Positions 6,154 to 12,565 of a stretch of 12,565 bases of DNA are shown here, piece after piece. Where the stretch lies: NCBI GenBank assembly GCA_034666465.1, contig JAXDLT010000068.1, positions 1-12,565 on the forward strand, given 5' to 3'. Every line of letters begins with the position of its first letter. The first letter of the stretch is position 1. The translations under genes were made by a program, and so were the position numbers. The notes under the pieces were generated by a model that saw nothing but the letters and a program-made list of their open reading frames with translations, ran no database searches and was not told the origin of the DNA. This DNA is from CF-96 sp028287605. GTDB taxonomy: Bacteria; Chloroflexota; Dormibacteria; Aeolococcales; Aeolococcaceae.

Positions 6154-7379
6154 GCCCGCTGCAGACGATCGTCAGCGGCCTGCAGGCGATCGCCGCCCAC
6201 CGGATGCGCTCGCTGCTCACCTCGCTCGGCATCCTCATCGGCGTCGGCGCGGTGATCATCACCGTCGGCATCGGGCTCGGCACCCGCACCACCATCGCCG
6301 CCCGCATCAGCCGGCTCGGCACCAACCTCATCACCGTCACCCCGGGCAGCGTCACCAGCGGCGGGGTGCGCACCGGGCTGGGCAGCGCCACCACCCTCAC
6401 CCTCGACGACGCCCGCGCGCTCGGCGACCACTCGGTGGTGCCCGACGTCGAGGCGGTCGCCCCGGTGGTGCAGCGGACGGCGACCACCATGACCGCGGGC
6501 TCGCAGAACTGGACCGCGGCGGTGACCGGCTCGACCCCGGGCTGGCTGCTCGCCAACGCGCGCCAGCTGGACAGCGGCGACTTCCTCACCGACGCCGACG
6601 TGCGCAGCCACGCCCACGTCGCCGTGCTGGGGCCGACCACCGCCCAGAACCTCTTCCCCGGCGGCAACGCGGTGGGCAGCCTGGTGACCATCCAGCAGGT
6701 GCCCTTCCGCATCGTCGGCGTGCTCGTGCCCCGCGGCGCCCAGGGGCTGTTCAACCCCGACGACCTCGCGGTGGTGCCGCTCACCACCGCCCAGGGCCAG
6801 CTGATCGCGGGCGGCTCGCTGACCACGGTGCAGCGCATCCTGCTCAGCGCCACCAGCCGCGACACCATCGACACCGCCTACCAGGAGGTGAGCAACCTCC
6901 TGATGACCACCCACCGCATCGCCGATCCGAGCCAGGCCGACTTCACCGTCACCACCCAGCAGTCGATCCTCGACACGCTCGACTCCACCAGCACCGCGCT
7001 CACCCTGCTGCTCGCCGGCGTCGCCGGAATCTCGCTGCTGGTCGGCGGCATCGGGGTGATGAACATCATGCTGGTGTCGGTCACCGAGCGCGTCGCCGAG
7101 ATCGGCCTGCGCAAGGCGGTCGGCGCCACCCGCAACGACATCCTCCGCCAGTTCCTCATCGAGGCGGCGAGCCTCGGCGCCGCCGGCGGGGTGCTGGGCG
7201 TGGGACTGGGCCTGGTCAGCACCATCCTGCTCAACCACTACACCCCGGTGCTGACGGTGTTCGCCCCGGCGGCCGCGATCGCCGCGCTGCTCATCGCCTC
7301 CGGCATCGGCCTGGTCTTCGGCGTGTTCCCGGCGGTGCGCGCCGCCCGCCTGACGCCCATCGACGCGCTGCGCACCTAG
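6150..7379 (+). CDS. MacB/FtsX-type ABC transporter permease without adjacent ATPase
   Basis: This is a membrane subunit of a type VII (MacB-like) ABC transporter, a family that works as mechanotransmission exporters or in lipoprotein handling; 409 residues, the standard length. TM1 is at about 24-45 in the canonical N-terminus MRSLLTSLGILIGVGAVIIT. An extracytoplasmic MacB_PCD domain follows (about 48-280), then TM2 (283-310), the conserved cytoplasmic coupling segment VTERVAEIGLRKAVGATRNDIL (311-332), TM3 (335-360), TM4 (370-393) and the typical ending AVRAARLTPIDALRT. The ATG at 6150 matches the family N-terminus. Such permeases are normally encoded with an ATPase and often a membrane-fusion protein; none is within the window on either side, so it must use an ATPase encoded elsewhere or be inactive. 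The gene is divergent from the exporter at 5950. Confidence 0.93.
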   Translation: MSPLQTIVSGLQAIAAHRMRSLLTSLGILIGVGAVIITVGIGLGTRTTIAARISRLGTNLITVTPGSVTSGGVRTGLGSATTLTLDDARALGDHSVVPDVEAVAPVVQRTATTMTAGSQNWTAAVTGSTPGWLLANARQLDSGDFLTDADVRSHAHVAVLGPTTAQNLFPGGNAVGSLVTIQQVPFRIVGVLVPRGAQGLFNPDDLAVVPLTTAQGQLIAGGSLTTVQRILLSATSRDTIDTAYQEVSNLLMTTHRIADPSQADFTVTTQQSILDTLDSTSTALTLLLAGVAGISLLVGGIGVMNIMLVSVTERVAEIGLRKAVGATRNDILRQFLIEAASLGAAGGVLGVGLGLVSTILLNHYTPVLTVFAPAAAIAALLIASGIGLVFGVFPAVRAARLTPIDALRT

Positions 7380-7394
7380 TCACGCTGGCGTGAC
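7379..7394. terminator. Small hairpin overlapping the permease stop codon
   Basis: GTCACG (7379-7384), loop CTGG, CGTGAC (7389-7394): a perfect 6-bp stem starting in the TAG stop. No U-tract follows, so it is at best a weak terminator. Confidence 0.3.
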
Positions 7395-7477
7395 CGGTGC
7401 TCTGTGAGCGAAGGGGGCTCGACCGGGTGGTCGGCATGCGGCCGAGGAAGCCGGTGTCGTCAGGAAGGGTGCTCCGG

Positions 7478-7511
7478 CGGTACCGTGCACGGCTGATTGA
7501 GAGGGGTGCAC
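7478..7511. promoter_or_regulatory. Cluster of palindromes upstream of the aldo/keto reductase operon
   Basis: CGGTACCG (7478-7485) runs into the perfect 10-bp palindrome CCGTGCACGG (7483-7492). The core GTGCAC recurs at 7506-7511, 21 bp from the first, two helical turns, so both would face one side of the DNA. This lies 40-70 bp before the ATG and could be an operator for a dimeric regulator. The rest of the 7380-7550 gap shows no clear promoter. Confidence 0.3.
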
Positions 7512-7550
7512 ACGGGGAAGGATGCGGGCGAACCCCAAGGAGGACCTGGG

Positions 7551-8576
7551 ATGACCCTTCCCACCCGTCCGCTCGGCACCTCCGGCATGGACATCACCCG
7601 CGTCGGCTTCGGGGCGTGGGCGATCGGCGGCGCCGGCTGGAGCTTCGGCTGGGGCACGCAGGACGACGACGAGGCGGTGGCCGCCATCCGGGCCGCGGCG
7701 GAGCGCGGCATCAACTGGATCGACACCGCCGCGGTGTACGGGCTCGGCCACTCGGAGGAGCTGGTCGCGCGGGCGCTACGGGAGATCCCCGCCACCGGCC
7801 GGCCCCTCGTCTTCACCAAGTGCGGCCTGGTGTGGGACCCGCAGCACCCCGACGCCGAGCCACGCCGGGTGGCGCGGCCGGACTCGCTGCACCGCGAGCT
7901 GGAGGACTCGCTGCGCCGCCTCGGGGTCGAGCGGATCGACCTGTACCAGCTGCACTGGCCACCCGAGGACGGCACCCCCGTCGAGGAGTACTGGGCGGCG
8001 ATGCTCGATCTCGAGCGCCAGGGAACGATCCGCGCCGCCGGCCTCTCCAACCACGGCGTCGAGCTGCTGGAGCGCGCCGAGGCGCTGGGCCACGTCGACT
8101 CGGTGCAGCCGCCGCTCTCGCTGATCAACCGCCGCGCCGCCGCCGACGTCATCCCCTGGGCGGCCGCGCACGACACCGGGGTGATCGTCTACAGCCCGAT
8201 GCACTCGGGCCTGCTCACCGGCGCCTTCGACCGCAGGCGCGCGGCGGCGCTGCCCGCCGACGACTGGCGCTCGCGCAATCCCGACTTCAGCGGAGAGCGG
8301 CTGGAGCGCAACCTCGCCCTGGTGGAGGCGCTGCAACCGATCGCCGACCGCCACGAGGTCGGCGTCGGCGCGGTGGCGGTGGCCTGGACGCTGGCGTGGC
8401 CGGGCGTGACCGGCGCCATCGTCGGTGCGCGGCGTCCCGAGCAGATCGACGGCTGGATCGCCGCCGGCGAGCTCGAGCTGACCGACGACGACCTCGACGA
8501 GATCGCCCTCGCCCTGGAGCGCACCCGCGCCGGCGAGGGACCGATCCGCCCCATCGGCAGCGCCCGGCTCACCTGA
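7551..8576 (+). CDS. Aldo/keto reductase
   Basis: This is an NAD(P)H-dependent oxidoreductase of the AKR superfamily, a cytosolic (beta/alpha)8 barrel reducing aldehydes or ketones; 341 residues. The catalytic tetrad is complete: D58 and Y63 in NWIDTAAVYGLGHSEE, K90 in LVFTKCG, H135 in DLYQLHWP. GLSNHGVELLERA and a cofactor-binding C-terminal region (VTGAIVGARRPEQIDGW) follow. The start at 7551 is fixed by AAGGAGG (7537-7543) at 7-nt spacing and by the family N-terminus LPTRPLGTSGMDITRVGFG; an in-frame start 18 codons upstream lacks such a site. The gene is followed 22 bp later by a second dehydrogenase, so the two probably act on the same carbonyl or alcohol substrate or pathway. The substrate is not predictable. 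Confidence 0.95.
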   Translation: MTLPTRPLGTSGMDITRVGFGAWAIGGAGWSFGWGTQDDDEAVAAIRAAAERGINWIDTAAVYGLGHSEELVARALREIPATGRPLVFTKCGLVWDPQHPDAEPRRVARPDSLHRELEDSLRRLGVERIDLYQLHWPPEDGTPVEEYWAAMLDLERQGTIRAAGLSNHGVELLERAEALGHVDSVQPPLSLINRRAAADVIPWAAAHDTGVIVYSPMHSGLLTGAFDRRRAAALPADDWRSRNPDFSGERLERNLALVEALQPIADRHEVGVGAVAVAWTLAWPGVTGAIVGARRPEQIDGWIAAGELELTDDDLDEIALALERTRAGEGPIRPIGSARLT

Positions 8577-8598
8577 GCGGGCTCTCGGAGGACACAGC

Positions 8599-9480
8599 AT
8601 GCGCATCGCCGTTCTGGGACTGGGAGGCATGGGCAGCGCGATCGCCGGCCGGCTCCTCGACGCCGGCCACGAGCTGCACGTCTGGAACCGCACCGCGGCG
8701 CGGGCCGAGCCGCTGACCGCCCGCGGCGCCATCCTCGAGGCGTCGCCGGGCGCGGCGGTCCGCGAGGTCGAGGTGGCGATCAGCTCCCTGGCGGATGACG
8801 AGGCGGTGCTGGGCGTGGTCCTGGGCGACGACGGCGTCGCCGAGTGCCTGCCGCCCTCCGGCGTGCTCACCGACATGAGCACGGTCTCGCCCGAGACCTC
8901 GCGGAGGCTCGCGCGCGCCGTCGAGGAGCGCTTCGTCGACGCTCCGATCCTCGGTGCACCCCAGGCGGTGGCCTCCGGCCAGGCGACCCTCCTCATCGGC
9001 GGCCCCGACGAGCTCGTCGACCGGCTGATGCCCGTGTTCCAGCAGCTCTCCGCGCGGCAGCTCCGCTGCGGGCCGGCCGGGTCGGGCATCACCGTCAAGG
9101 TGGTCGCCAACCTCCTCCTCCTCGGACAGCTCACCGTGCTCTCCGAGGCGGTGGCCACCGCCCAGGCGAACGGGGTCGACGACCGCCTCATCGCCGAGCT
9201 GGGACGCACGCCGCTGGTGGCGCCGGCGCTCCACAACCGCCTCGACGACGTCATCCACGGCGACCACCAGGGCTGGTTCTCGGCGCGGCTGGGGCACAAG
9301 GACGTGGGCCTGGCGCGGGACCTGGCCCGGAGCGGGGGGCTCGACCTCGCCGTCGCGGCCGCCGTCGATGCGCTCTTCGACCAGACCATCGCCGCCGGTC
9401 TCGGCGACCGGGACATCAGCGCGGTGGTGGAGGCGGTGCGCGCCCGGCGGGTCACGGAGGCGCCGGCGGCCCGGCGGTGA
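8599..9480 (+). CDS. NAD(P)-dependent 3-hydroxyisobutyrate dehydrogenase-family reductase
   Basis: This is a beta-hydroxyacid dehydrogenase superfamily member, 293 residues, the usual length. The Rossmann fold begins at residue 2 with VLGLGGMGSAIA (5-16), and VWNRT (28-32) after strand 2 carries Arg and Thr where NADP(H)-preferring members do. The substrate motif DMSTVSPET (92-100) and catalytic K167 with N171 (GITVKVVANLLL) are present. The usual DAPVSGG loop is replaced by DAPILGAPQAVASGQ (114-128), so the substrate is probably not plain 3-hydroxyisobutyrate; glyoxylate or succinic semialdehyde reductase-like or imine-reductase-like roles are alternatives. CGGAGGA stands about 6-7 nt before the ATG. 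It forms an operon with the aldo/keto reductase 22 bp upstream. Confidence 0.92.
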   Translation: MRIAVLGLGGMGSAIAGRLLDAGHELHVWNRTAARAEPLTARGAILEASPGAAVREVEVAISSLADDEAVLGVVLGDDGVAECLPPSGVLTDMSTVSPETSRRLARAVEERFVDAPILGAPQAVASGQATLLIGGPDELVDRLMPVFQQLSARQLRCGPAGSGITVKVVANLLLLGQLTVLSEAVATAQANGVDDRLIAELGRTPLVAPALHNRLDDVIHGDHQGWFSARLGHKDVGLARDLARSGGLDLAVAAAVDALFDQTIAAGLGDRDISAVVEAVRARRVTEAPAARR

Positions 9481-9498
9481 CCGGAGTGGATCGTCCCC

Positions 9499-9540
9499 GC
9501 CGGGTGGGTTAACCGGACCACAACCGGTGGCTCACCCGGC
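9499..9540. promoter_or_regulatory. PHO-box-like triple 11-bp repeat, also able to fold as nested hairpins
   Basis: Three consecutive 11-bp units start at 9508 (GTTAACC...), 9519 (CACAACC...) and 9530 (GCTCACC...). Units 1 and 3 match 6 of 7 bases of the Streptomyces PhoP-box unit GTTCACC as I recall it, unit 2 only 3 of 7; all end in or near CCGG. The third unit occupies the -35 position relative to a possible -10 TACGAT (9558-9563). Independently, GCCGGGTG (9499-9506) pairs with CACCCGGC (9533-9540) and ACCGG (9512-9516) with CCGGT (9524-9528), so the stretch could instead be the terminator of the upstream operon. Confidence 0.4.
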
Positions 9541-9557
9541 CCTCATCCCCCTCTCCA

Positions 9558-9563
9558 TACGAT
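9558..9563 (+). promoter_or_regulatory. Possible -10 element of the phosphate permease gene
   Basis: TACGAT is 17 bp downstream of the repeat block and would start transcription near 9570, 28 nt before the ATG at 9598. It overlaps the in-frame ATG at 9562, which argues against that earlier start. There is no recognisable -35, as expected for activator-dependent Pho promoters. Confidence 0.35.
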
Positions 9564-9597
9564 GGACACAGGAGCAGAGAGTGGGAATGGGGAGCGC

Positions 9598-10764
9598 ATG
9601 GACGCCAACGTCGTGATCCTCCTCGCCGTGGTGCTGTTCGGCCTGACCTTCGACTTCACCAACGGCTTCCACGACACCGCCAACGCGATGGCGACGTCGA
9701 TCGCCACCGGCGCGCTCAGTCCGCGGGTGGCGGTGGCCCTCTCGGGAGCGCTGAACTTCGCCGGCGCCTTCCTCGGGCTCTCGGTGGCGGCCACCATCGC
9801 GACCGGGATCGTCGACCCCAGGGTCGTCACCACCACCACGGTGTTCGCCGGGCTGATCGGCGCGATCACCTGGAACCTGCTGACGTGGCTGCTCGGGCTG
9901 CCGTCCAGCTCCTCGCACGCGATCGTCGGTGGCACCGTCGGCGCCACCCTCGTCCAGGCGGGGCCCGGCGCGGTCAACGTCCAGGGGATCCTCTCCAAGG
10001 TGCTCATCCCCGCGATGGCATCGCCGATCATCGCCGTCATCGGGGCGGCGATCGCGATCTGGCTCGCGGTGCGGATCACCCGCCGCAGCCACCAGGACGT
10101 GCTCGACCACGGATATCGAGTCGGCCAGATCCTGTCCGCCTCGATGGTGTCGCTCGCCCATGGCACCAACGACGCCCAGAAGACGATGGGCATCATCACC
10201 CTGGCGCTCATCACCACCGGCAGCCTCGGCGCCCACGCCGGCACCCCGCGGTGGGTGGTGGTGGCCTGCGCCGCGGCGATCGCGCTGGGCACCTACACCG
10301 GCGGCTGGCGCGTGATCCGCACCCTGGGCAAGGGGATCACCGACATCAGCCCCCAGCAGGGCTTCTCCGCCGAGAGCATCTCGTCGTCGGTCATCCTCGG
10401 CGCCTCGAACCTGGGCTTCGCCGTCTCCACCACCCAGGTGACGTCGGGTTCCGTGCTCGGCGTCGGCCTCGGCAAGGGCGCGGCGGTGCGCTGGGCCATC
10501 GCCGCGCAGATGGTGGCCGCCTGGATCGTCACCGTTCCCGTCGCCGCCGCCTTCGGAGGCGCGGCCAACGCCATCGCCAGGGCCGTCGGCGGGGTTCCGG
10601 GAGTGGTGGTCACCGCGCTGGTCGCGCTCGCCGTCTTCGCCGGCATCTGGCACACGGCACGGCGGCAGCCGATCAACGCCGGCAACGTCAACGCGCCGAT
10701 CCCCGCCGGAGCGCGCTCGGCACTGGCCCTGGACCGCGAGGGCGCGGCGGTGGCGGCGGCATGA
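9598..10764 (+). CDS. pit: PiT-family low-affinity inorganic phosphate permease
   Basis: This is a metal-phosphate symporter of the inner membrane, 388 residues from the chosen start. The duplicated family signature is visible twice: GFHDTANAMATSIATGALSP (23-42) and SLAHGTNDAQKTMGII (185-200). Multiple hydrophobic helices lie between and after them, and there is a Ser-rich SSSSHAIVGG (103-112) with its C-terminal counterpart TTQVTSGSVLGVG, showing the inverted-repeat architecture. The ATG at 9598 (GGGGAG just upstream) places DANVVILLAVVLFG at the membrane entry; ATG 9562 would add 12 polar residues and overlaps the possible -10 site. The stop overlaps the next gene by 4 bp (ATGA), so the pair is translated together. 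The upstream repeat suggests phosphate-starvation control, unproven. Confidence 0.95.
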   Translation: MDANVVILLAVVLFGLTFDFTNGFHDTANAMATSIATGALSPRVAVALSGALNFAGAFLGLSVAATIATGIVDPRVVTTTTVFAGLIGAITWNLLTWLLGLPSSSSHAIVGGTVGATLVQAGPGAVNVQGILSKVLIPAMASPIIAVIGAAIAIWLAVRITRRSHQDVLDHGYRVGQILSASMVSLAHGTNDAQKTMGIITLALITTGSLGAHAGTPRWVVVACAAAIALGTYTGGWRVIRTLGKGITDISPQQGFSAESISSSVILGASNLGFAVSTTQVTSGSVLGVGLGKGAAVRWAIAAQMVAAWIVTVPVAAAFGGAANAIARAVGGVPGVVVTALVALAVFAGIWHTARRQPINAGNVNAPIPAGARSALALDREGAAVAAA

Positions 10765-11075
10765 TCGAGCCGATCGCGGTGGCCGCCGCCCCACTGGTGA
10801 ACTGGTCCGGGCTGCTCCGGGTACTCGCCCTCGCCGTCGGCACCGCGGTGGTGATCGTCGGCGGCTTCTCGCTCGGGCTCGTCGCCCTCGACGTCTACAT
10901 CTCGAGCCTGCGGCGGCAGCGGCAGCCGGCCCTCGGCGGCGAGGCGGTCGCCGCCGAGGCCCTGGCCGGCGCCCCGCCGGCGGTGCGCCACGCCTCGCTG
11001 GTGGCGGCGGTCCTCCTCTTCCTCGTCTGCATCGCAGCGGTGGCCGCCGGCCTCGTCGAGACGGTGCACAAGTAG
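10761..11075 (+). CDS. Small two-TM membrane protein coupled to the phosphate permease
   Basis: 104 residues. TM1 is at about 17-44 (LLRVLALAVGTAVVIVGGFSLG), followed by a basic/Ala-rich loop (LRRQRQPALGG, about 50-78), then TM2 at 79-99 (SLVAAVLLFLVCIAAVAAGL) and a short tail. It begins in the ATGA overlap with the permease stop, so expression is tied to it. I recall that mycobacterial pitA (Rv0545c) likewise has a small membrane protein gene of similar size next to it (Rv0544c), which suggests a conserved but uncharacterised accessory subunit. A regulatory or assembly role is inference. An ORF extending upstream inside the permease gene in this frame is a shadow. Confidence 0.85.
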   Translation: MIEPIAVAAAPLVNWSGLLRVLALAVGTAVVIVGGFSLGLVALDVYISSLRRQRQPALGGEAVAAEALAGAPPAVRHASLVAAVLLFLVCIAAVAAGLVETVHK

Positions 11076-11118
11076 GCCCCACGCCGACAGGATCTGCCGC
11101 CTTCTCCGTTGTGGGTGC

Positions 11119-11985
11119 ATGGAAGCGATCGACGCGGTCGTCGGCCGGCGGGACGCCACGTACCTGATCCACCAGGCGCTGCGCTACGACTACCCGTCCG
11201 CGATCGCCGACCTCGAGCACCGCCTCGTGGTGATCCCGCCGGAGAGCCACGGCGACCAGCGGCGCATCCTCCACCGGCTCGAGGTGCGCGGCGCGCCCGC
11301 CGCCGTGGTCACGGAGGGGGAGGACGCCCTCGGCAACTCGGTGATCGAGGTGCGGGTGCCCCGGGTGCGGCGCACGCTGAGCTTCGAGGTGTGGGTGCTG
11401 CTGCGGCGCTCGGCCGCGGTGGAGCCGCCCCGCCTGGCCGCCGGCGCGCTGGAGGACCCGCGGCTGCGCGAGGCCACCGCGCTCACCGCCCCGGACGCGG
11501 CGCTGCGGGCGGCGGCGAGGACCCACCTCGGCTCCGGCCGCACCGGGCTGGAGCTGGCCGAGGAGCTCAACGGCCGGGTGCACCGCGGCATGCGCTACAC
11601 CCGCGGCGTCACCGGGGTCTCCACCACCGCCGCGGAGGCGTTCGCGCTGGGTGGCGGGGTCTGCCAGGACTACGCCCACGTCATGCTCGCGCTCTGCCGC
11701 CTCTGCGGCCTGCCGGCGCGCTACGTCTCCGGGCATCTGCTCGGCGAGGGCGCCACCCACGCCTGGGTCGAGGTGCTGCTCCCCGACGGCGACGGGGCGG
11801 TGGCGCATGCCTTCGATCCCACCCACGGCGTGCGCACGGGGCTGCGGCACCTCACCGTCGCCACCGGCCGCGACTACGCCGACGTGGCCCCGACCTCGGG
11901 CACCTTCCGCGCCGGCCACCCCGGTGCGCTGACCACCCGCCAGCGGGTGACGCTGATGGAGGGCGAGCCCGCCTTCGCGGGCTAG
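11119..11985 (+). CDS. Transglutaminase-like cysteine protease-fold protein
   Basis: A bacterial transglutaminase-like protein, 288 residues, with no signal peptide. An N-terminal beta domain (about 13-98; LIHQALRYDYPSAIADLEHRL, then IPP) matches the usual bacterial transglutaminase N-terminal region. The core carries a complete catalytic triad: C182 in GGGVCQDYAHVML, H214 in GATHAWVEVLLPDG, D233 in AFDPTHG. Members act as amidases, peptidases or cross-linkers and often sit beside alpha-E/circularly permuted ATP-grasp genes, but none is here. It begins 43 bp after the small membrane protein and may be read through from that operon. No good ribosome site precedes ATG 11119, but the position fits the family N-terminus. 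Its stop shares CTAG with the convergent TPR gene. Confidence 0.92.
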   Translation: MEAIDAVVGRRDATYLIHQALRYDYPSAIADLEHRLVVIPPESHGDQRRILHRLEVRGAPAAVVTEGEDALGNSVIEVRVPRVRRTLSFEVWVLLRRSAAVEPPRLAAGALEDPRLREATALTAPDAALRAAARTHLGSGRTGLELAEELNGRVHRGMRYTRGVTGVSTTAAEAFALGGGVCQDYAHVMLALCRLCGLPARYVSGHLLGEGATHAWVEVLLPDGDGAVAHAFDPTHGVRTGLRHLTVATGRDYADVAPTSGTFRAGHPGALTTRQRVTLMEGEPAFAG

Positions 11986-12565
11986 CGGTCCGCCTCGGGG
12001 ACGCCGCCGGGGTCGTCGGGCATCAGCGCGAGCACGTCGCCGCGCAGCCTGCGCAGGTGACGGGGCGCCACCTGGGGGGCCTCGGCGGCGCGCTCGCGGA
12101 CCAGGCCGAGGGCGATGACCGCGACCGGGGCGATGTCCAGGTGGGCGGTGTCGATCGCCTCCTGGTAGGCCGCCGCGCTCTCCTCGTACCGTCCGTCCGC
12201 CTCGAGGGTGGCGGCGAGGTTGAACATCGCCTTGGGGGACTGGTCGGGGTGGCCGAGGGCGATCGCCTGGCGGTAGGCGTCGACGGCCTCGTCGACGAGG
12301 CCCATCTCGGCGAGCAGGATGCCGAGGTTGGTGGCGGCGATCGGCGCCTGCTCCGGGTGCCCGGTGGCGATCGCCGCCCGGTAGGCGTCGCAGGCGTCGT
12401 GCCGCCACCCCACCCGCGTGAGCAGCGCGGCGCGGTTCACCAGCGCCATCGGCTTCCACTCGGGGTGACCGGAGTCGATGGCCACCTGGTAGGCGGTGGT
12501 GATGCTCCGCCAGTCGGGAACGGTCGTGTGCAGGCGCTCCAGCAGCACCCCGAGGTTGAAGCCGG
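11982..12565 (-). CDS. Tetratricopeptide-repeat protein (5' end outside window)
   Basis: The frame is open to the window edge: before the GTG at 12548 it reads GFNLGVLLERL, itself a TPR helix matching the internal NLGILLAEMG, so the true start is beyond 12565. The repeats have an exact 36-residue (108-bp) period: AYQVAIDSGHP, AYRAAIATGHP, AYRQAIALGHP and AYQEAIDTAHL begin at residues 19, 55, 91 and 127 counted from that GTG. Each is followed by a P-x-A-(x)-N-L-type helix. The last repeat is degenerate, and a charged non-repeat tail (APRHLRRLRGDVLALMPDDPGG) ends the protein. The GHP-type spacer is common in large actinobacterial TPR proteins. It is a protein-interaction scaffold, partner unknown. 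Confidence 0.9.
   Translation of the reverse strand, partial: GFNLGVLLERLHTTVPDWRSITTAYQVAIDSGHPEWKPMALVNRAALLTRVGWRHDACDAYRAAIATGHPEQAPIAATNLGILLAEMGLVDEAVDAYRQAIALGHPDQSPKAMFNLAATLEADGRYEESAAAYQEAIDTAHLDIAPVAVIALGLVRERAAEAPQVAPRHLRRLRGDVLALMPDDPGGVPEADR

Noticed and set aside
4364..7393. A 1009-codon open frame on the plus strand.
   Set aside because: It runs antisense to the MFS gene and out of frame through the permease gene; composition is Arg/Gly/His/Pro-rich, typical of shadow frames in GC-rich DNA.
7776..9521. A 581-codon minus-strand frame opposite the two reductases.
   Set aside because: Ser/Arg/Ala-rich shadow without motifs; both sense genes have complete catalytic residues.
9562..9597. 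Upstream ATG for the phosphate permease at 9562.
   Set aside because: It adds only polar residues, overlaps a possible -10 element, and ATG 9598 has GGGGAG just before it.
9532..12459. A 975-codon open frame on the minus strand opposite the PiT, small membrane protein and transglutaminase genes.
   Set aside because: No recognisable domain, low-complexity Arg/Gly/Asp composition, and the sense strand encodes well-motifed proteins.
1..12565. CRISPR arrays, insertion sequences, integrase sites, tRNA and rRNA genes.
   Set aside because: No spaced direct repeats beyond the TPR coding array, no transposase-like frames, and no tRNA or rRNA-like sequences were seen by eye.

Overview
The window is very GC-rich, with nearly all third codon positions G or C, and carries ten fairly clear protein genes plus several short or uncertain elements. 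The content (a [NiFe]-hydrogenase of the high-affinity aerobic type, a NarL-type two-component pair, a DHA2 exporter, a leaderless-looking promoter, and a PiT transporter paired with a small membrane protein) suggests an aerobic soil bacterium of the Actinobacteriota or a similar high-GC lineage such as Ca. Dormibacterota. The lineage is inference only. There are no rRNA, tRNA, CRISPR or transposon sequences that I can see.

Layout. Positions 1-1276 (+) are the 3' part of a [NiFe]-hydrogenase large subunit. A perfect 16-bp hairpin (1329-1367) separates it from a convergent block on the minus strand: histidine kinase (3233-2040), then response regulator (2029-1376). Upstream on the same strand is an uncharacterised Cys-x-Cys-Gly protein (3343 to about 3989) whose coding frame shifts near 3869, then a 14-TM DHA2-family exporter (5950-4223). 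A divergent control region (5951-6149) leads to a plus-strand MacB/FtsX-type permease (6150-7379) with no ATPase beside it, preceded by a possible 14-codon leader peptide. Next come an aldo/keto reductase (7551-8576) and a 3-hydroxyisobutyrate-dehydrogenase-like reductase (8599-9480), evidently one operon. After a structured 117-bp gap that resembles a PHO box comes a PiT phosphate permease (9598-10764), overlapped by 4 bp with a two-TM small membrane protein (10761-11075), then a transglutaminase-like protein (11119-11985). A TPR protein enters from the right edge on the minus strand (12565-11982).

How the genes work together. Three units look functional as units: the kinase/regulator pair, the two-reductase operon, and the phosphate permease with its small partner. 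The hydrogenase is the most informative for lifestyle: relatives scavenge trace H2 for energy during starvation. No single new multi-gene system is evident. The items most worth a second look are the frame change inside the CxCG protein gene, the PHO-box-like triple repeat upstream of the PiT gene, the coupled leader ORF before the orphan permease, and the leaderless-type start of the exporter.
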